DNA from: Agromyces cerinus subsp. cerinus
Lineage (GTDB): Bacteria; Actinomycetota; Actinomycetes; Actinomycetales; Microbacteriaceae
NCBI RefSeq assembly: GCF_900142065.1
Contig: NZ_FSRJ01000005.1
Location: 213,287-277,286 of the forward strand
DNA: 64,000 nt
Direction: 5' to 3'
A program made the position numbers and the translations under genes. The notes below the pieces were generated by a model. It saw nothing but the letters and a program-made list of their open reading frames with translations. It was not told where the DNA came from and did not search any database. Shown here in pieces: positions 1 through 10,063 of this stretch. Position 1 is the first letter of the stretch. Every line of letters begins with the position of its first letter.

Positions 1-216
1 GCCCTCGTGGCCGCGCAGGTCACGCTCGGCTTCACGATCGTCGGCGCGCCCTACCTCGGGCTGATCCACGGAGCGAACGCCCTCGCCATCGTGGCGGCCG
101 CCGTCATCGCGGCGATGCGGGTGCGACGGATGCCTCGGGCGCCCGGCGAACGCACCGCTGCGACCGAAGCCGGTGCCGACCAGGAGGAGGCGACCTCGAA
201 TGCCGTCTCGGCGTGA
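1..216 (+). CDS. C-terminal part of a small membrane protein (5' end outside window)
   Basis: The reading frame is open from the first base and stops at 214-216, so only the last 71 residues are present. Residues 5-45 form two hydrophobic stretches with an intervening LIHGANAL motif, followed by a charged tail that is probably cytoplasmic. This resembles the C-terminal helices of small four-helix membrane proteins with a conserved HGxNAL motif, but I cannot name the family from this fragment. The multicopper oxidase gene starts 17 bp before this gene ends, so the two are very likely co-transcribed and translationally coupled. A role linked to copper or periplasmic oxidation is only an inference from that arrangement. 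Confidence 0.6.
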   Translation, partial: ALVAAQVTLGFTIVGAPYLGLIHGANALAIVAAAVIAAMRVRRMPRAPGERTAATEAGADQEEATSNAVSA

Positions 217-1738
217 GCTCTTCCGGTGCGCGGTCGTCGGCATCGCGGTCACGACCGCGCTCGGCGCCGGCGCACTGGCCTGGAGCTCCACGCTGCTCGG
301 CGAGTACTCGGTCATGACGATGGGGGGCGGGCACGACGTCGACACCGCCGCCGGCGGCCACAGCGGGCACAGCGCCGGCGTGCCCGGTGCGGGCGAGGCA
401 TCCGGAACCGGCGGCGCGACCGGCGCCGTGAGCGTGACGTCGCTGATCGCCGACCCGGATCGCCCCGCCGACGTGCGGGTCGAACTCGTCGCCCGCGAAG
501 GCACCGTCGAGGTGCCCGGCGGGCGGTCGATCGAGGGATACACGGTGAACGGCACCTCTCCCGGGCCTGAGATCCGGGCCGAGCAGGGCGACCTCGTCGA
601 GGTCGAGTTCGTGAACGAGTCGGTGGCCGACGGCGCGACGCTGCACTGGCACGGCATCGACGTGCCGAACGCCGCCGACGGCGTCGCCGGCATCACCCAG
701 GACGCCGTGCCGGTCGGCGGCCGCCACGTGTACCGGTTCGTGGCGGAGGACGCCGGCACGTACTGGTACCACTCGCATCAGGTGTCGCACGTGCAGGTCG
801 AGCGCGGCCTGCTCGGCGCGATCGTGATCGAGCCCGCCGCGACATCCGGCCCGTCGGGCGACGCCGCGTCACGCGACGTGACCGCGCTGCTGCACGTCTA
901 CGGCGGCCAGCACACCCTGAACGGCCGCGTCGCTGACGAGCGCGTCGAGGCAGAGCCCGGCGAGACCGTGCGCGTGCGCGTCATCAACACCGACCAGGGC
1001 ACCGCCTCGGTGTGGTCTGCCGAGCCGTTCCGTGTCGTCGCGACCGACGGGCACGACGTAAATCGACCCTCCGACGTCGAGGGGCAGCGGCTGCTCATCC
1101 CGGCGGGCGGGCGGGCGGATGTCTCGGTGCGCGCGCCTGCCGCGGGTCACGTCGTGCGCCTGCACGTGGGCGGCGCCCGGAGCATGGTGATCGGCGACGC
1201 ATCGGCGCCCGAGGCATCCGCCCCGCCCGTGCGGCAGCCGAAGGAGACCCTCGACCTGCTCGCCTACGGCGCGCCCACGCCGCTGTCGTTCGACGCCTCG
1301 GCGCCCGACCGCTCCTACGACTACGTGATCGCCCGCCGCTTCGGCATCATCGACGGCCGCCCCGGCAACTTCTGGACCATCAACGGCCGCATGTTCCCCG
1401 ACGTGCCCATGTTCGACGTGACCGAGGGCGACGTCGTGGTGATGCACCTGCGCAACGACTCGGGCGATGTGCACCCCATGCACCTGCACGGCCACCACGT
1501 CGTGGTGCTCTCACGCGACGGCGTCGCGGCCTCCGGCAGCCCGTGGGTCGTCGACTCGCTCGACGTGCACCCCGGCGAGTCCTACGACATCGCCTTCGTC
1601 GCCGACAACCCCGGCATCTGGAGCGACCACTGCCACACGCTCCCCCACGCCGTCGACGGCCTCATCGCCCACGTCATGTACGAGGGCGTCACGACGCCGT
1701 TCACGATCAACGGCGACGCCGGCAACCGCCCGGAGTGA
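200..1738 (+). CDS. Exported multicopper oxidase
   Basis: This 512-residue protein has an N-terminal hydrophobic segment (about residues 8-28), then a His/Gly-rich linker, then cupredoxin domains. Copper ligands are visible: HWHG at 149-152, HSH at 191-193, HPMHLHG from 425, and HCH at 477-479 with a further His at 483. The axial position after the last motif is Leu rather than Met, as in high-potential laccase-like sites. Multicopper oxidases couple oxidation of phenols or metal ions to reduction of oxygen to water outside the cell; the substrate cannot be read from sequence. The ATG at 200 is chosen because two overlapping GGAGG boxes lie at 183-190. A GTG at 173 would add nine Arg-rich residues and has no such site. 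The gene overlaps the upstream membrane-protein gene. Confidence 0.9.
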   Translation: MPSRRELFRCAVVGIAVTTALGAGALAWSSTLLGEYSVMTMGGGHDVDTAAGGHSGHSAGVPGAGEASGTGGATGAVSVTSLIADPDRPADVRVELVAREGTVEVPGGRSIEGYTVNGTSPGPEIRAEQGDLVEVEFVNESVADGATLHWHGIDVPNAADGVAGITQDAVPVGGRHVYRFVAEDAGTYWYHSHQVSHVQVERGLLGAIVIEPAATSGPSGDAASRDVTALLHVYGGQHTLNGRVADERVEAEPGETVRVRVINTDQGTASVWSAEPFRVVATDGHDVNRPSDVEGQRLLIPAGGRADVSVRAPAAGHVVRLHVGGARSMVIGDASAPEASAPPVRQPKETLDLLAYGAPTPLSFDASAPDRSYDYVIARRFGIIDGRPGNFWTINGRMFPDVPMFDVTEGDVVVMHLRNDSGDVHPMHLHGHHVVVLSRDGVAASGSPWVVDSLDVHPGESYDIAFVADNPGIWSDHCHTLPHAVDGLIAHVMYEGVTTPFTINGDAGNRPE

Positions 1739-1800
1739 CGGTCGCCGTGCCGAGGTCGACGCTCAGCGCCACCACGGATGCCGCCATCTCGCCCGGGGAG

Positions 1801-1806
1801 TAGCGT
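1801..1806 (+). promoter_or_regulatory. -10 hexamer of a probable leaderless promoter
   Basis: TAGCGT lies exactly 7 nt before the ATG at 1814. No Shine-Dalgarno sequence precedes that ATG, so transcription probably starts at or next to the A of the start codon. This TANNNT-N7-ATG layout is typical of leaderless actinobacterial genes. Confidence 0.4.
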
Positions 1807-1813
1807 GCGGCGC

Positions 1814-3100
1814 ATGAGCGACGACGAGGCGGATCGCCCGGCTGCACGCACCTACCTGTTCGTGCTCAGCGACGCCGGCGGCACGGTGCCTCCCGAGATC
1901 GGGGTCGCACGCCGACTCGCCGAGCGCGGCCACCACGTCACCGTGCTCGCCGACGACCCGTTGGAGCGGCCGGCGCTTCAGGCCGGCGCGAGGTTCCGGC
2001 CGACGACGGGGCGGGTGACGGAGCCGTTCCGAGACTGGGCGATCCGCACCCCGCCCGGGATCGCGCGTGGAATGGCCGAGGAGATGATCGTCGGCCCCGC
2101 CCCCGTGCAGGCCGCCGACACGGCGGCGGCGATCGACGAGCTCCGGCCCGAGCTCGTCGTGGTCTCGTCATTCGCGGTCGGCGCGATGATCGCGGCCGAG
2201 TCGCGCGGCGTGCCCTTCGACCTGCTGATCCCGAACACCTACGCGCTGCCCGCGAAGGGCATGCCGCCGTTCGGTGTCGGGCTCGCGCCGGGGCACGGCG
2301 CCATGGGGGCGTTGCGCGACACGGCGTTCGGAGCGGCGGGCAGGCGGCTCTTCGACCACTACGCGCTTGCACCGCTCAACGCCGTGCGCACCGATCACGA
2401 CCTCGACCCGGTCGCGACGATGTGGAACCAGATGCAGCACGCGCATCGGCAGCTCGTGCTCACCTCGGCGGCGTTCGACTTCCCGGCGGAACTGCCCGCG
2501 AACGCCCGCTACGTCGGGCCGGTGCTCGACGATCCGTCGTGGGCCGCCGACGAGACGTGGACGCCGCCCGACGGTGACGACCCGCTCGTGCTCGTGGCCA
2601 TGTCGTCGACGTTCCAGAACCATGTCGAGTGCCTGCAGCGCATCACCGACGCGCTCGGCGAGCTGCCCGTGCGCGGCGTCGTCACCACCGGGCCGGCCGT
2701 GCTGCCCGACGCGATCCGCGCTCCGGCGAACGTGAGCGTCGTGGCATCCGCCCCGCATCGACTCGTGATGCGCGAGGCGAGCCTCGTCGTCACGCACGGC
2801 GGCCACGGCACCGTGATCAAGTCGCTCGCCGCTGGGCTTCCGCTCGTGATCCTGCATCACGGCCGCGACCAGGCCGACAACGCCGTACGCGTCACGGAGC
2901 GAGGGGCCGGGGTCGCGATCTCACGGCGCTCCTCGACGCAGCGCATCGCCCGGGCGGTCGGCGAGGTGCTCCGCGACGACCGCTACCGGCTGGCGGCGGC
3001 GAAGCTCGGCGAGGTGATCGCGCGGGATGCCGCGGGCAGCGCGTTGCTCGACGAGCTCGAAGGCCCGGCGCGGGATCAGGCGTCGTCGACGATCACGTAG
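1814..3100 (+). CDS. GT1-family (UGT/MGT-like) glycosyltransferase
   Basis: This 428-residue protein has the GT-B layout of family 1 glycosyltransferases. The N-terminal half carries the ARRLAERGHHVTVLAD acceptor-side Rossmann motif. The C-terminal half carries the donor-binding signature THGGHGTVIKSLAAGLPLV, followed by the HHGRDQADNA motif that contacts the nucleotide sugar. Such cytosolic enzymes transfer a sugar from UDP- or TDP-sugars to small lipophilic acceptors such as macrolides, flavonoids or sterols; the acceptor here is unknown. The ATG at 1814 is preferred over an in-frame ATG at 1778 because alignment-type motifs begin soon after it and a leaderless-type -10 precedes it. The 3' end overlaps the convergent cupin gene by 25 bp. 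Confidence 0.85.
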   Translation: MSDDEADRPAARTYLFVLSDAGGTVPPEIGVARRLAERGHHVTVLADDPLERPALQAGARFRPTTGRVTEPFRDWAIRTPPGIARGMAEEMIVGPAPVQAADTAAAIDELRPELVVVSSFAVGAMIAAESRGVPFDLLIPNTYALPAKGMPPFGVGLAPGHGAMGALRDTAFGAAGRRLFDHYALAPLNAVRTDHDLDPVATMWNQMQHAHRQLVLTSAAFDFPAELPANARYVGPVLDDPSWAADETWTPPDGDDPLVLVAMSSTFQNHVECLQRITDALGELPVRGVVTTGPAVLPDAIRAPANVSVVASAPHRLVMREASLVVTHGGHGTVIKSLAAGLPLVILHHGRDQADNAVRVTERGAGVAISRRSSTQRIARAVGEVLRDDRYRLAAAKLGEVIARDAAGSALLDELEGPARDQASSTIT

Positions 3101-3441
3101 AGCTTGCGCACGGTCTCGTGCACCACCCACACCCCGCGCCATCCGCTCGGCATCACGAGGGTGTCGCCGGCGGCGAGCGCGACGGTCTCCTCCCCCTCGA
3201 CCTCGATCGTGACGCGCCCCGAGAGCAACTGGCAGATCTCGGTGTACCCGTCGCGGGTGGCGGTGAAGCGGCCGGGCGTGCACTCCCAGTAGCCGACGTC
3301 GAGGCCCGCACGAGCCCAGAGCGAGTCGGACGCCTCGAGCACGCCGTCGGTGACGGCGGTCGGCTTCGGCGAGCGCTCGCCGAGATCGCGCTCGAGCGGG
3401 CGGAGCCCGGCGACCGTCACGACGGGGTGGTGCTCGTCCAT
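3076..3441 (-). CDS. Cupin-domain protein (DUF861/EutQ-like)
   Basis: This 121-residue single-domain protein has the pattern of cupin_3/DUF861 proteins: GYWECTPGRFTATRDGYTEICQLLSG, then VEGEETVALAAGDTLVMPSGWRG. Proteins of this type are small beta-barrels often encoded beside FAD-dependent amine oxidases of polyamine and aldehyde-forming pathways; their catalytic role is mostly undefined. Here it follows such an oxidase by 29 bp on the same strand. The ATG at 3441 is preceded by GGAGG with a 4-nt gap. An ATG five codons upstream is possible but lies on top of that site. The 3' end overlaps the convergent glycosyltransferase gene by 25 bp. Confidence 0.8.
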   Translation of the reverse strand: MDEHHPVVTVAGLRPLERDLGERSPKPTAVTDGVLEASDSLWARAGLDVGYWECTPGRFTATRDGYTEICQLLSGRVTIEVEGEETVALAAGDTLVMPSGWRGVWVVHETVRKLYVIVDDA

Positions 3442-3470
3442 GGTTCCTCCGGTCATGGTCGTGGCCACCC

Positions 3471-4841
3471 TCAGCGCCCGGCGACGAGGTCGGCGACGTG
3501 GGCGATCGGCGAGGTGGTCGCGCGGCCGCGCAGTTCGGAGCGATCGGCGGCGTGGTACGCGCCGTAGATGGCCTGCACCGCGAGCCAGCGGAGCGGCTCG
3601 ATCTCCCACTTGCGGGCGCGATGGCCGACCCAGGGCAGCCGGGTGAGCTCGGTGTCGCGGCCGAGCACGAGGTCGCGCAGGGTGCGTCCAGCGAGGTTCG
3701 TCGCCGTGACGCCGGTGCCGACGTAGCCGCCGGCCCAGCCGAGGCCGGTGGCGCGATCGTGGCCGACGGTGGCCGACCAGTCGCGGGGCACGCCGAGCAC
3801 TCCCGACCAGGCGTGGTCGATCGCGGCATCCGCTGCTGCAGGGAAGAAGCGTGCCAGCAGCGCGCCGAGGCTGTCGATCGTGGCCTGCTGGGTGCGGCCG
3901 TCCTGGTCGACGCGCGAACCGTAGCGGTAGGGCACGCCGCGTCCGCCGAACGCGATGCGGTCGTCGGCGGTGCGCTGCGCGTACATGTAGACGTGCGCCA
4001 TGTCGCCGAGGACCTCGCGGCCGTTCCAGCCGATCTCGTTCCACACGGATGCCGCGAGCGGCTCGGTCACGATGAGCGACGAGTTCATCGGCAGCCACGT
4101 TCGGTGCTCGCCGCGGAGGTCCGGCGTGAAGCCCTCGGTGGCGCGCAGCACGTGGGCCGCGCGCACGGTGCCGTGGTCGGTGCGCACCTCGCCCGGGCGG
4201 ATCTCGGTGACCGTGGTGTTCTCGTAGATCGTCACGCCGAGGCGTTCGACCGCGGCAGCGAGGCCGAGCGCGAGCTTCGCGGGGTGCACGCGCGCGCAGT
4301 GCGGATGCCAGGCGGCGCCGAGCAGGCCGGCGACGTTCACGCGGGCGGCCGCCTGCGTCGCGTCGAGGAGTTCGACATCCGTCGCCGGCCACGACTGCTC
4401 GGCCGCGGCGTAGGACCTCAGCCGGGCGAGCTGCGCCGGCGTGTAGGCGACCTCGAGCTCGCCGCCCTTGTGGATGTCGGCGTCGATGCCCTCGGCGGCC
4501 GTGACGGCGATGACCTCGTCGACCGTCGCGTTGAGGGCGACCTGCTGTGCGATCGCGGCGTCGCGGCCGTGCGTCTTCACGTACTGCTCGCGGCCGCCCG
4601 TGACCGAGTTGGTGAGCCATCCGCCGTTGCGGCCCGAGGCGCCGTACCCGGCGAAGCGCCGCTCGAGCACGGCGACGCGCAGGTCGGGCTGGTCGCGCTT
4701 CAGGTAGTACGCCGTCCAGAGGCCGGTGTAGCCGGCGCCGACGATCGCGACATCGACGTCGAGGTCGCCGGGCAGGGCGGGGCGCGGCGTCGGCAGGCCG
4801 ACCTGCTGCAGCCAGAACGAGACTCCGCCGTTCGTGGTCAT
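3471..4841 (-). CDS. FAD-dependent amine/amino-acid oxidoreductase (DAO family, PuuB-like)
   Basis: This 456-residue DAO-family flavoprotein has the dinucleotide-binding VDVAIVGAGYTGLWTAYYL motif near residues 29-47, followed by VAVLERRFAGYGASGRNGG. Both are typical of the gamma-glutamylputrescine oxidase/YurR-like branch. The C-terminal region carries GGRGVPYR and a second FAD-contact stretch, VGTGVTATNLAGR. These enzymes oxidise a secondary or primary amine to an imine or aldehyde with release of hydrogen peroxide. The partner cupin downstream and the divergent TetR gene suggest an inducible amine-catabolism unit. The specific amine is not determinable. The ATG at 4841 is supported by an upstream GGAGAGGAA. 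Confidence 0.85.
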   Translation of the reverse strand: MTTNGGVSFWLQQVGLPTPRPALPGDLDVDVAIVGAGYTGLWTAYYLKRDQPDLRVAVLERRFAGYGASGRNGGWLTNSVTGGREQYVKTHGRDAAIAQQVALNATVDEVIAVTAAEGIDADIHKGGELEVAYTPAQLARLRSYAAAEQSWPATDVELLDATQAAARVNVAGLLGAAWHPHCARVHPAKLALGLAAAVERLGVTIYENTTVTEIRPGEVRTDHGTVRAAHVLRATEGFTPDLRGEHRTWLPMNSSLIVTEPLAASVWNEIGWNGREVLGDMAHVYMYAQRTADDRIAFGGRGVPYRYGSRVDQDGRTQQATIDSLGALLARFFPAAADAAIDHAWSGVLGVPRDWSATVGHDRATGLGWAGGYVGTGVTATNLAGRTLRDLVLGRDTELTRLPWVGHRARKWEIEPLRWLAVQAIYGAYHAADRSELRGRATTSPIAHVADLVAGR

Positions 4842-4885
4842 GCGTGTTCCTCTCCGGTGAAGATCGAGCGCCCGAGATATCGGTG

Positions 4886-4909
4886 TGTTTTACAACAATG
4901 TTTTGAAAC
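4886..4909. promoter_or_regulatory. Candidate TetR operator between amine oxidase and tetR
   Basis: Two imperfect palindromes, TGTTTTACAACA (4886-4897) and TGTTTTGAAACG (4899-4910), repeat 13 bp apart in an AT-rich island in otherwise about 70% GC DNA. They lie midway between the two divergent start codons. TTGAAA at 4903-4908 can act as a -35 for the rightward gene, with CAGGCT 17 bp downstream as a weak -10. The most likely ligand is the TetR protein encoded immediately to the right. Confidence 0.45.
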
Positions 4910-4971
4910 GTAGCGCCGAAGCTGGCAGGCTGTCAACAGCCGGCCGTCGTCAACCGAGGGAGGGAGGCCCG

Positions 4972-5589
4972 ATGCCGATCGACGTCGACACCGACGAACG
5001 CCTCGCCGACATCGCCCGCGCGACCGTCGAGGTGGCCCGCGAGCGCGGCACCCGCGCCGTGACCCTGCGAGCGGTCGCCGATCGCCTCGGCCGCTCGACC
5101 GCCTACATCACGAACTTCGTGCCCTCGCGCGCCCACCTCATGGCGAACGCCCTCGATCACGCCCGCACGCAGTGGGACGCCGAGCGCCTCGAGCACCTCG
5201 GCGATCTCGTGGGCGTCGAGCGGCTCGCCGCCCTCGCCCGGTGGATGTGCACCTCCGACCCGGAAGAGAACGTGCTGCGCAGCCTCTGGATCGAGGTCAT
5301 CGCCGACGTGCGCGGCGCGAACGAGCGCGCCTACCAGGTCGTGCGACGGGTGACGGATGCCACGTACGACAAGTTCCTCGCCGGCGCCGAGCACGTCGAG
5401 CACGACGGGGCATCCGTCGATCTCGAACAGGCCGCGCACATCGCCGACATCCTCTACCTCTACTGCCGGGGCTACGAGGTCAAGGCCGTCGAGGACCCGG
5501 CGTCGTGGACGGATGCGCGCGTGCAGGCCTCGCTCGAGGTGCTGCTGCGCGCACTCGTGTTCGGCGCGAGGCACGACGCGACGGCGTAG
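4972..5589 (+). CDS. TetR-family transcriptional regulator
   Basis: This 205-residue TetR-type repressor has an N-terminal helix-turn-helix spanning roughly residues 8-55 (VTLRAVADRLGRSTAYITNFVPSR) and an alpha-helical ligand-binding remainder. It is divergent from the FAD oxidase and cupin genes with a 130-bp shared promoter region, so it very probably controls them and itself. The ATG at 4972 is chosen because GGGAGG ends 4 nt upstream. An in-frame start at 4885 would lie inside the presumed operator and add a basic extension not typical of the family. The gene runs towards the importer ATPase gene, with only 19 bp between the stops. Confidence 0.85.
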   Translation: MPIDVDTDERLADIARATVEVARERGTRAVTLRAVADRLGRSTAYITNFVPSRAHLMANALDHARTQWDAERLEHLGDLVGVERLAALARWMCTSDPEENVLRSLWIEVIADVRGANERAYQVVRRVTDATYDKFLAGAEHVEHDGASVDLEQAAHIADILYLYCRGYEVKAVEDPASWTDARVQASLEVLLRALVFGARHDATA

Positions 5590-5608
5590 TCGCCGAGCAG
5601 CCGGCCGC

Positions 5609-7240
<1,632 letters not shown>

Positions 7241-7248
7241 GGTCGGGT

Positions 7249-8349
7249 TCACTCCTGTGTGCTGAGGGTCGAGGCGAGCGTATCCAGCACGCGCTGCCAG
7301 TGGAGGTCGGTGGGCGCCGGCTCGGCCGCGAGCAGGCGGTTGCTCGCGAAGGCCACGGCGATGCCGCGCCCGGGCACGAAGCCCACGGCGCAGCCGGTGA
7401 ATCCGGGGTGCCAGAGGAGCGGCATCCGCTCGCCCTGCACGACGAGCTCTCGGCGCCGCCAGCCGAGCGCCTGCTCGGCGTCGGGTCCCGCCGCACTGAA
7501 GTCGGCGGTGACCTCGGGGTCCCAGAGCTCGGGCCGTTCGTCGGCGCGGCTGAGCGTCGCCGCGACATCGAGCACGTCGTCGATGGAGCCGAAGAGCCCC
7601 GCGTGCCCGGCGACGCCGCCGAAGGCGTGGAAGCAGTTGCCGTCGTTGGCCTCGCCGTTGACGGGCGCGGTGCGCCAGGCGAATCCCGCATCGCTCCATG
7701 CGACGGGGTACGGATGCCCCGTGGCGACCATCCGGCGTTCGGCCTCGTCGCCGTGCGAACTCGTGGCCGCCTCGCCCGCGACCGGACCGTAGCCGAGCGA
7801 GCGGAGGCCGAGCGGGCGCGCGACGAGGTCGCGCACGGCGGCGTCGAGCGGCAGGCCCGCGACGGCCTCGACGACCCGGCCGAGGTGCATGAACCCGAGG
7901 TCGGAGTAGTGCCGTTCGCTGCGCAGGGCGTAGCGGAGCGGGAGCGCGTCGATCGTCGCGAAGGGGTCGTCGCCGGGCGCGAGGTAGAGCGGCTGCCACT
8001 CCTGGAGTCCGGCGCGGTGCTGGAGGAGGTCGCGGACGCTCGTCTCGGCGTGACCGCCGAATGCCGGCACGAATCGCGTGACGAGATCGTCGACGTCGAG
8101 CTCGCCCATCGAGGCGAGGCGGTGCAGCGCCGTGGTCGTGCCGACGACCTTGCTCACCGAGGCGAGGTCGTGCAGGGTGCCGCGGTGCATCGGCACCGGG
8201 GTGGGATGCTCCGGCGCAGCGAGACCGGCGGCGGCGACCTGCCGCTCACCGTCCAGGTCGACGCCGATCACGCAGCCGGCGGGCGAGCCGGCGCTCGGCG
8301 CGATCATCGCCGCGGCAGCAGCGCCGAGCAGGGTCTCGGGCGCGCTCAT
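7249..8349 (-). CDS. Beta-lactamase-fold serine hydrolase (AmiE-like muropeptide amidase candidate)
   Basis: This 366-residue protein has the class C beta-lactamase/esterase fold, with the nucleophile motif SVSK at residues 64-67 and YSD at 148-150 in place of YxN. There is no signal peptide, so it acts in the cytosol; that argues against a secreted antibiotic-resistance enzyme. In Bacillus subtilis the murQ operon contains AmiE (YbbE), a beta-lactamase-family N-acetylmuramyl-L-alanine amidase. The same neighbourhood here makes a role in splitting muropeptides into sugar and peptide a reasonable inference. The ATG at 8349 has GAGGTGG upstream. It lies between the GNAT gene and the ABC ATPase gene in the leftward salvage operon. 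Confidence 0.8.
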   Translation of the reverse strand: MSAPETLLGAAAAAMIAPSAGSPAGCVIGVDLDGERQVAAAGLAAPEHPTPVPMHRGTLHDLASVSKVVGTTTALHRLASMGELDVDDLVTRFVPAFGGHAETSVRDLLQHRAGLQEWQPLYLAPGDDPFATIDALPLRYALRSERHYSDLGFMHLGRVVEAVAGLPLDAAVRDLVARPLGLRSLGYGPVAGEAATSSHGDEAERRMVATGHPYPVAWSDAGFAWRTAPVNGEANDGNCFHAFGGVAGHAGLFGSIDDVLDVAATLSRADERPELWDPEVTADFSAAGPDAEQALGWRRRELVVQGERMPLLWHPGFTGCAVGFVPGRGIAVAFASNRLLAAEPAPTDLHWQRVLDTLASTLSTQE

Positions 8350-8386
8350 GAGGCCACCTCGTGCGCGCTGAGTCCGGCGAGCCGGA

Positions 8387-8890
8387 TCATGCCGGCCTCC
8401 GTCCACCACGGCGGAGGCGGAGCTCCGGCTCGCCGAACTCGGCCTGCGTGCGCGCTCCCCCGTCGGGCATCCAGCCGCGGCCCCGGTAGAACGCGATCGA
8501 CGGCGCGTTCGCGGCGAAGACCCACAGCGCGACCGACGCCGCGCCGCGCTCGCTGAGCGAGTCGTAGGCGGCGTCGAGCAGGCGCGTGCCGAGGCCGAGA
8601 CCGCGGGCGTCGGGCGAGACGTAGAGCGAATGCACCGCACCGCCGTCACCTTCGGGCTCGGGCGCGAAGCGGGTGACCCCCTGCACGAGGCCGTCGTGCT
8701 CGGCGACGAGCACCGTGCCCTCGGTCGAGGCCAGCACCCGTCGCCAGAGCGCCTGCGCACGGTCATCCGTCATCGCCTCGATCGCGACGGCCGGCAGCAC
8801 GCCGACGTAGCTCTCTCGCCAGCAGGCGAGGAAGACGGCGACGATCGCGTCGCGGTCGTCGCTCGTCGCGGGGCGAAGCGTCACGGACAT
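8387..8890 (-). CDS. GNAT-family N-acetyltransferase
   Basis: This 167-residue GNAT protein has the acetyl-CoA binding motif A as VSPDARGLGLGTRLLDAAYDSL (about residues 91-112) and motif B as ANAPSIAFYRGRGW. It would acetylate a small-molecule or peptide amine in the cytosol using acetyl-CoA. The gene sits between anmK (3-bp gap) and the serine hydrolase (37-bp gap), so it is part of the salvage operon. A substrate among cell-wall amino sugars or diamino acids is possible but is inferred only from position. Detoxifying freed D- or diamino acids would be an alternative. Confidence 0.8.
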   Translation of the reverse strand: MSVTLRPATSDDRDAIVAVFLACWRESYVGVLPAVAIEAMTDDRAQALWRRVLASTEGTVLVAEHDGLVQGVTRFAPEPEGDGGAVHSLYVSPDARGLGLGTRLLDAAYDSLSERGAASVALWVFAANAPSIAFYRGRGWMPDGGARTQAEFGEPELRLRRGGRRPA

Positions 8891-8893
8891 CGT

Positions 8894-10063
8894 TCAGCGA
8901 CCCGCCTCGAGCACCAGCGAACGCAGGCCGTCGACCGGCTGCGGCAGCACGAGCGGGCCGTCACCGGGCGTGATGGTGCCGAGGATGCGCGGCGCGCGAG
9001 CCCCGGTGCCGCCCGGAACCGTCGCCGGGATGCCGTGCAGGGTGCACCAGCCGATGAGCGCGAAGGCGATGGCCTCCTTGCTGTCGGCCGGCGCGCCGAG
9101 CTCGTCGGCCAGCACGACCTCGACCTCGGGCAGCGCGGCGCGGAGCCCGTCGAGGATCAGCGGATTGCGGCATCCGCCGCCCGAGGCCGCGAGGAAGCCG
9201 ATGCCCGCCGCCCGCACGTCGCGGGCGACCGTCCGCACCGTGAGCTCGGTGAGCGTGCGCACGAGATCGGCGACCTCGATCGAACGACCCAGGCGGGCCT
9301 CGGCGTCGCGCACATAGGCGAGGTGGAAGTGCTCCTTGCCCGTGCTCTTCGGCGCCGTCAGCGCGTAGTACGGGTCGGCGAGCAGCAACGCCAGGAGTTC
9401 CTCGTCGACGGTGCCGGTCGACGCGATACGGGCGTCGTCGTCGTAGCCGAGGTCGTTCAGGCCCTCGTCGACGACGACGGCGTCGACGAGCGCGTTCGAC
9501 GGACCGATGTCGTAGGCGACGAGCGAGTCCTCGCCGACGACGGTCATGTTCGAGATGCCGCCGAGGTTCAGCGCGGCCGAGACGCCCGAGCGGTCGCGCA
9601 GCAGCAGTTCGTCGAGGAAGGAGACGAGCGGAGCGCCGTGGCCGCCGGCGACGATGTCGCGGATGCGCACGTCGGAGACCACCGGAACGCCGAGCAGCTC
9701 GGCGATCCACGCGGGCTGGCCGATCTGGAGCGTGCCGAGCGCGTGCGCGCCGTCGACCCAGTGGTAGACGGTCTGGCCGTGCGAGGTGACCGCGTCGACC
9801 CCGCCGACCGCGTCGCGCGCGGCGAGGGCGGCGTCGGCGAAGGCCTGGCCGATCAGCGTGTCGAGCTCGCAGATCTCGGCGAGCGTCGTCGGCGCGGGAG
9901 GCAGGGCGGCGATCAGCCGCTCGCGCAGGGCCGGCGCGTAGGGGGTGGTGGCGTCGTGGAGCACGCGCCCCGAGAGCACGCCGTCGCGTTCGGTGAACTC
10001 GACGACCGCGACGTCGATGCCGTCGTGCGAGGTGCCGGAGATCATGCCGAGAACGCGCATCAT
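8894..10063 (-). CDS. anmK: Anhydro-N-acetylmuramic acid kinase
   Basis: This 389-residue protein starts with the family hallmark GMISGTSHDGIDVAVVEF. It also carries SHGQTVYHW, NLGGISN, FDIGPSN-like AYDIGPSNALVD, and the C-terminal ASGGGCRNP motif, all typical of AnmK in the actin-like ATPase superfamily. AnmK opens the 1,6-anhydro ring of anhMurNAc and phosphorylates it to MurNAc-6-phosphate using ATP, feeding MurQ. Length matches the family (about 370-390). The start overlaps the murQ stop in an ATGATG context. GGAAGG is 3 nt from the first ATG and 6 nt from the second (10060), so either may be used. This gene is strong evidence for recycling of anhydro-muropeptides made by lytic transglycosylase-type enzymes. 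Confidence 0.93.
   Translation of the reverse strand: MMRVLGMISGTSHDGIDVAVVEFTERDGVLSGRVLHDATTPYAPALRERLIAALPPAPTTLAEICELDTLIGQAFADAALAARDAVGGVDAVTSHGQTVYHWVDGAHALGTLQIGQPAWIAELLGVPVVSDVRIRDIVAGGHGAPLVSFLDELLLRDRSGVSAALNLGGISNMTVVGEDSLVAYDIGPSNALVDAVVVDEGLNDLGYDDDARIASTGTVDEELLALLLADPYYALTAPKSTGKEHFHLAYVRDAEARLGRSIEVADLVRTLTELTVRTVARDVRAAGIGFLAASGGGCRNPLILDGLRAALPEVEVVLADELGAPADSKEAIAFALIGWCTLHGIPATVPGGTGARAPRILGTITPGDGPLVLPQPVDGLRSLVLEAGR

Noticed and set aside
7249..8349. Beta-lactamase-like gene as an antibiotic-resistance determinant
   Set aside because: No signal peptide, YSD instead of YxN, and its place between anmK and an importer ATPase favour a muropeptide hydrolase.
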